A stretch of DNA of 64,000 nt from Sphingomonas adhaesiva (lineage in GTDB: Bacteria > Pseudomonadota > Alphaproteobacteria > Sphingomonadales > Sphingomonadaceae): positions 310,001 to 374,000 of the forward strand of contig NZ_JAQIJT010000001.1 in NCBI RefSeq assembly GCF_036946125.1, in the 5' to 3' direction. Position 1 is the stretch's first letter. Each line of letters begins with the position of its first letter. Position numbers and translations under genes: made by a program. The notes below the pieces were generated by a model, which was given only the letters and a program-made list of their open reading frames with translations, was not told the origin of the DNA and ran no database searches. Positions 61,493 to 64,000 of this stretch are shown here, piece after piece.

Positions 61493-62763
61493 CCGACACG
61501 ATCTTCGCCTTGTCGAGCGGGCGTCCGCCGGCCGCGATCGCGGTCATGCGGATCAGCGGGCCGCGGGCGGACGCTGCGCTCGGCACGTTGGCCGGATCCC
61601 TTCCCGCTCCCCGGACGGCATCGCTCCGCGCCTTGCGCGATCAAGCCGGAGATCTGCTCGACCGCGCGCTGGTCATCCGCTTTCCCGGTCCGGCGACCGC
61701 CACCGGCGAGGATCTGGTCGAGCTCCATCTGCATGGTGGGCGCGCCATCGTCGCATCGGTCGAGCAGGAGTTGAGCCGGCTGCCCGGGCTGCGCCTCGCC
61801 CAGCCGGGAGAGTTCACCCGCCGCGCGTTGCAACACGGTCGGTTGGATGTGATCCAGGCCGAGGGGCTGGCCGACCTGCTCGAGGCCGAAACGGAAAGCC
61901 AACGGCGTGTCGCGATAGCGGCGAGCGAAGGCCGCGTCAGCCAGACCGCGCGCGAATGGCTGGGCCGCGCGGCGGACATCGCCGCCCGCGTCGAGGCGGA
62001 GCTCGACTTCGGGGACGAGGACGACGTTGCCTCCCATGCCGGCTACCACCCCGCGTCCGACGCCGGCGCGTTGGCGTGCGACATCGAATACGCGCTCGCG
62101 CAACCGAGCGTCGAACGCCTCCGTGACGGGATAACGGTCGTGCTCGCGGGGCCGCGCAATGCCGGGAAGTCGTCGTTGTTCAACGCGCTGCTTCAGCGCG
62201 ACGCCGCCATCGTCACCCCGATCGCCGGCACCACGCGTGATGTGCTGGAGGCCGTGGTGTCGCGGGCCGGGATCCCCTATCGACTCGTTGATACCGCAGG
62301 GTTGATCGGGGACACGACAGACGAGGTCGAGCGGATCGGCATCTCGCGGGCACGTGACCTTATCGACCGGGCGGACCTCGTCCTGTGGCTCGGCGTACCG
62401 GACGATGCACCGTCGAACGCGTTGAAGGTTGCGAGCCAATGCGACCATCGCCGGCCCACGGACGAGCATGACATTGCGACGTCGGTCCATGTGCCTGAAA
62501 CGGTCGACGCCCTCTGGACGGCGATCGACCAGCGGTGCCGCATCTATGTGGGGTGGAGCGACGGCATGGCCTTTCGGGAGCGGCAGCGGGAGGATATGGC
62601 ATCCGCGGCCCGGGAGCTCCGCTGCGCCGCCAACGAAGACGATCCCTTGCTACAGGCCGAGCACCTGCGCCTTGCGACACGGTGGCTCGCCCGATTATTG
62701 GGCATCGACGCCGCGGAGGAAATGCTCGACGCATTGTTCCGCCGCTTCTGTCTCGGTAAATAG
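61489..62763 (+). CDS. mnmE: tRNA-5-carboxymethylaminomethyl modification GTPase MnmE
   Basis: MnmE with MnmG adds the cmnm5 group to wobble uridines of some tRNAs. The 424-residue product has an N-terminal formyl-THF domain, a GTPase domain with AGPRNAGKSSLFNALL (G1), GTTRDV (G2) and DTAGL (G3), and the C-terminal FCLGK with the conserved Cys. The G4 motif, usually NKxD, reads VASQCD here, so the guanine-specificity loop is unusual. The GTG start overlaps the DUF6489 stop. It is followed by mnmG after nine bases. Confidence 0.95.
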   Translation: MTDTIFALSSGRPPAAIAVMRISGPRADAALGTLAGSLPAPRTASLRALRDQAGDLLDRALVIRFPGPATATGEDLVELHLHGGRAIVASVEQELSRLPGLRLAQPGEFTRRALQHGRLDVIQAEGLADLLEAETESQRRVAIAASEGRVSQTAREWLGRAADIAARVEAELDFGDEDDVASHAGYHPASDAGALACDIEYALAQPSVERLRDGITVVLAGPRNAGKSSLFNALLQRDAAIVTPIAGTTRDVLEAVVSRAGIPYRLVDTAGLIGDTTDEVERIGISRARDLIDRADLVLWLGVPDDAPSNALKVASQCDHRRPTDEHDIATSVHVPETVDALWTAIDQRCRIYVGWSDGMAFRERQREDMASAARELRCAANEDDPLLQAEHLRLATRWLARLLGIDAAEEMLDALFRRFCLGK

Positions 62764-62764
62764 G

Positions 62765-62780
62765 CGTTCCACGTGAAACA
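62765..62780. promoter_or_regulatory. parS-like ParB binding site
   Basis: The sequence CGTTCCACGTGAAACA matches the ParB consensus TGTTNCACGTGAAACA at 15 of 16 positions. It covers the mnmG start codon (GTG at 62773). In many alphaproteobacteria mnmG-rsmG-parA-parB lie near the origin with parS sites among them. The parAB genes are beyond the window. Confidence 0.8.
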
Positions 62781-64000
62781 ATTTGATGTCGTCGTCGTCG
62801 GAGGCGGACATGCCGGCACCGAAGCCGCAGCCGCGGCCGCGAGGCGGGGCGCTTGCGTCGCGCTCATCTCCCAAGCCAAAAGCCAGATCGGCACCATGTC
62901 GTGCAATCCCTCGATCGGCGGCCTCGGAAAAGGCCATCTCGTTCGCGAGGTTGACGCCTTTGATGGCCTGATGGCGCGAGCCGCGGACGATAGTGCCATC
63001 CACCATCGCATGCTCAACCGATCGAAGGGCCTTGCCGTCCAGGGACCGCGCATTCAGGCAGATCGCACGCGCTATCGGAATTCGATCGCCCGCCAGCTGT
63101 CGACCTATCAGAATCTCACCATCGTGGAGGGTGAGGTCGTCGACCTTGTCGTCAGCGGCGATCGTGTGATCGGGGCGATACTGGCGGAGGGTGATACCGT
63201 ACGATCCGGCGCTGTGGTGCTCGCGACGGGCACCTTTCTGGGGGGCAAGATCTTTCGCGGTGAAGAACGTCTCGACGGCGGGCGCGTAGGTGAAAGCGCT
63301 GCGCATCGGCTTGCGGCGCGGCTACGCGACCTCGCTCTTCCGATGCATCGTCTCAAGACTGGCACCCCTCCCCGCCTGGACGGACGAACGATCGATTGGG
63401 GTCGCCTCGCGCCGCAGCCAAGCGATGACGACATATGGTGGATGTCGACGATGCCGGCGGCTGAGCGTCTGCCGCAACTGGCATGTGCCATCACGCGAAC
63501 CACGCCAAGAAGCCATGATATAGTCCGGCGGGGACTGGCATCCTCCCCACTCTTCGGCGGCGCCATCGAAGGTCAGGGCCCACGCTATTGCCCGTCGATC
63601 GAGGACAAGATCCATCGCTTCGGCGACCGCGACGGTCACCAGATATTTCTCGAGCCCGAAGGCCTGGACGATCATCTCGTCTATCCCAACGGCATCTCGA
63701 CATCCCTCGATGCTCGGGTCCAGCAGGAGATGGTCACGAGTGTGCCCGGGCTTGAGCGCGCTCGTATCACCACGATGGGGTATGCCGTCGAATACGATCA
63801 CCTCGACCCCCGGTCGCTGGACCACCGGCTCGCCCTTCCCCAACTGAAGGGATTGTTCTGCGCTGGCCAAATCAACGGCACGACGGGCTATGAGGAGGCT
63901 GCTGCACAAGGACTGATCGCCGGGCTTAACGCCGCCGCCCATGCGTGCGGTCTGCCCCATGTCACCATCGACCGCGCGGCGGGCTACATCGGAGTGATGA
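62773..64000 (+). CDS. mnmG: tRNA uridine-5-carboxymethylaminomethyl modification enzyme MnmG (partial, 3' end missing)
   Basis: MnmG is the FAD partner of MnmE. About 409 of some 620 residues are visible before the window ends. It starts VKQFDVVVVGGGHAGTEAAA with the FAD loop, then IGTMSCNPSIGGLGKGHLVREVD near residues 41-63, GPRYCPSIEDKI and a GYEEAAAQGL block near residue 370, all family signatures. The start is GTG, nine bases after the mnmE stop and inside a parS-like site. Third positions are clearly less GC-rich than in upstream genes. No frameshift is seen in the visible part. Confidence 0.96.
   Translation, partial: MKQFDVVVVGGGHAGTEAAAAAARRGACVALISQAKSQIGTMSCNPSIGGLGKGHLVREVDAFDGLMARAADDSAIHHRMLNRSKGLAVQGPRIQADRTRYRNSIARQLSTYQNLTIVEGEVVDLVVSGDRVIGAILAEGDTVRSGAVVLATGTFLGGKIFRGEERLDGGRVGESAAHRLAARLRDLALPMHRLKTGTPPRLDGRTIDWGRLAPQPSDDDIWWMSTMPAAERLPQLACAITRTTPRSHDIVRRGLASSPLFGGAIEGQGPRYCPSIEDKIHRFGDRDGHQIFLEPEGLDDHLVYPNGISTSLDARVQQEMVTSVPGLERARITTMGYAVEYDHLDPRSLDHRLALPQLKGLFCAGQINGTTGYEEAAAQGLIAGLNAAAHACGLPHVTIDRAAGYIGVM

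Overview
The window is a contiguous piece of a high-GC alphaproteobacterial chromosome, most likely from the Sphingomonadales (Sphingomonas or a close relative). I infer this from gene content and style: one bifunctional RelA/SpoT homologue, an Atm1-type exporter, a CC_3452-like secreted protein, a DUF6489 gene next to mnmE-mnmG, an rnd-lptC-lptA-lptB-rpoN cluster, ubiquinone-pathway enzymes, and very strong G/C bias at third codon positions. I see no prophage, integrase, transposase, plasmid gene, rRNA, tRNA or CRISPR array. The mobile or accessory signals are a CcdAB toxin-antitoxin pair and several families of palindromic intergenic repeats.

Layout. 0-8 kb: rpmG, a degenerate GDT1-family membrane protein, Dps, the bacterial 'cisplatin damage response' ATP-dependent DNA ligase, a DMT-family transporter, RecQ and small genes. 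8-20 kb: an M3 peptidase, an Atm1-like ABC exporter, ubiG and lysC (divergent), a GtrB-like glycosyltransferase, an M48-LysM protease, and Rsh. 20-31 kb: an HxlR regulator with a likely operator, a polysaccharide flippase overlapping polA, a beta-lactamase-like lipoprotein, nadB overlapping an ABC ATPase, a zinc-finger protein, tldD and ccdAB. 31-41 kb: nitrogen control (sigma-54 promoter, glnK, amtB), a glutaminyl cyclase, a 0.7-kb stretch without genes, a glycine-rich double cold-shock protein, then rnd-lptCAB-rpoN. 41-56 kb: an S10 peptidase, the ligase-associated exonuclease and helicase, a double-DTG aspartic protease, an M20 peptidase, a two-component system overlapping a PDZ gene, a GH18-NodB-GT2 fusion, and PdeM. 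56-64 kb: a UbiH-like monooxygenase, ftsK, a dienelactone hydrolase, and DUF6489-mnmE-mnmG with a near-consensus parS site on the mnmG start codon. The last feature suggests the right end lies towards the replication origin.

How the genes work together. All four parts of the ligase-associated repair set (ligase, MBL exonuclease, Lhr-type helicase, PdeM nuclease) are present but spread over 54 kb, with RecQ and PolA also here. RpoN at 39.4 kb is the sigma factor expected to read the textbook -24/-12 promoter in front of glnK-amtB. LptC, LptA and LptB, the flippase, the GtrB-like enzyme and the GH18-NodB-GT2 protein form a strong envelope and exopolysaccharide theme. Most long open frames opposite the genes above are GC-bias shadows and are left out.
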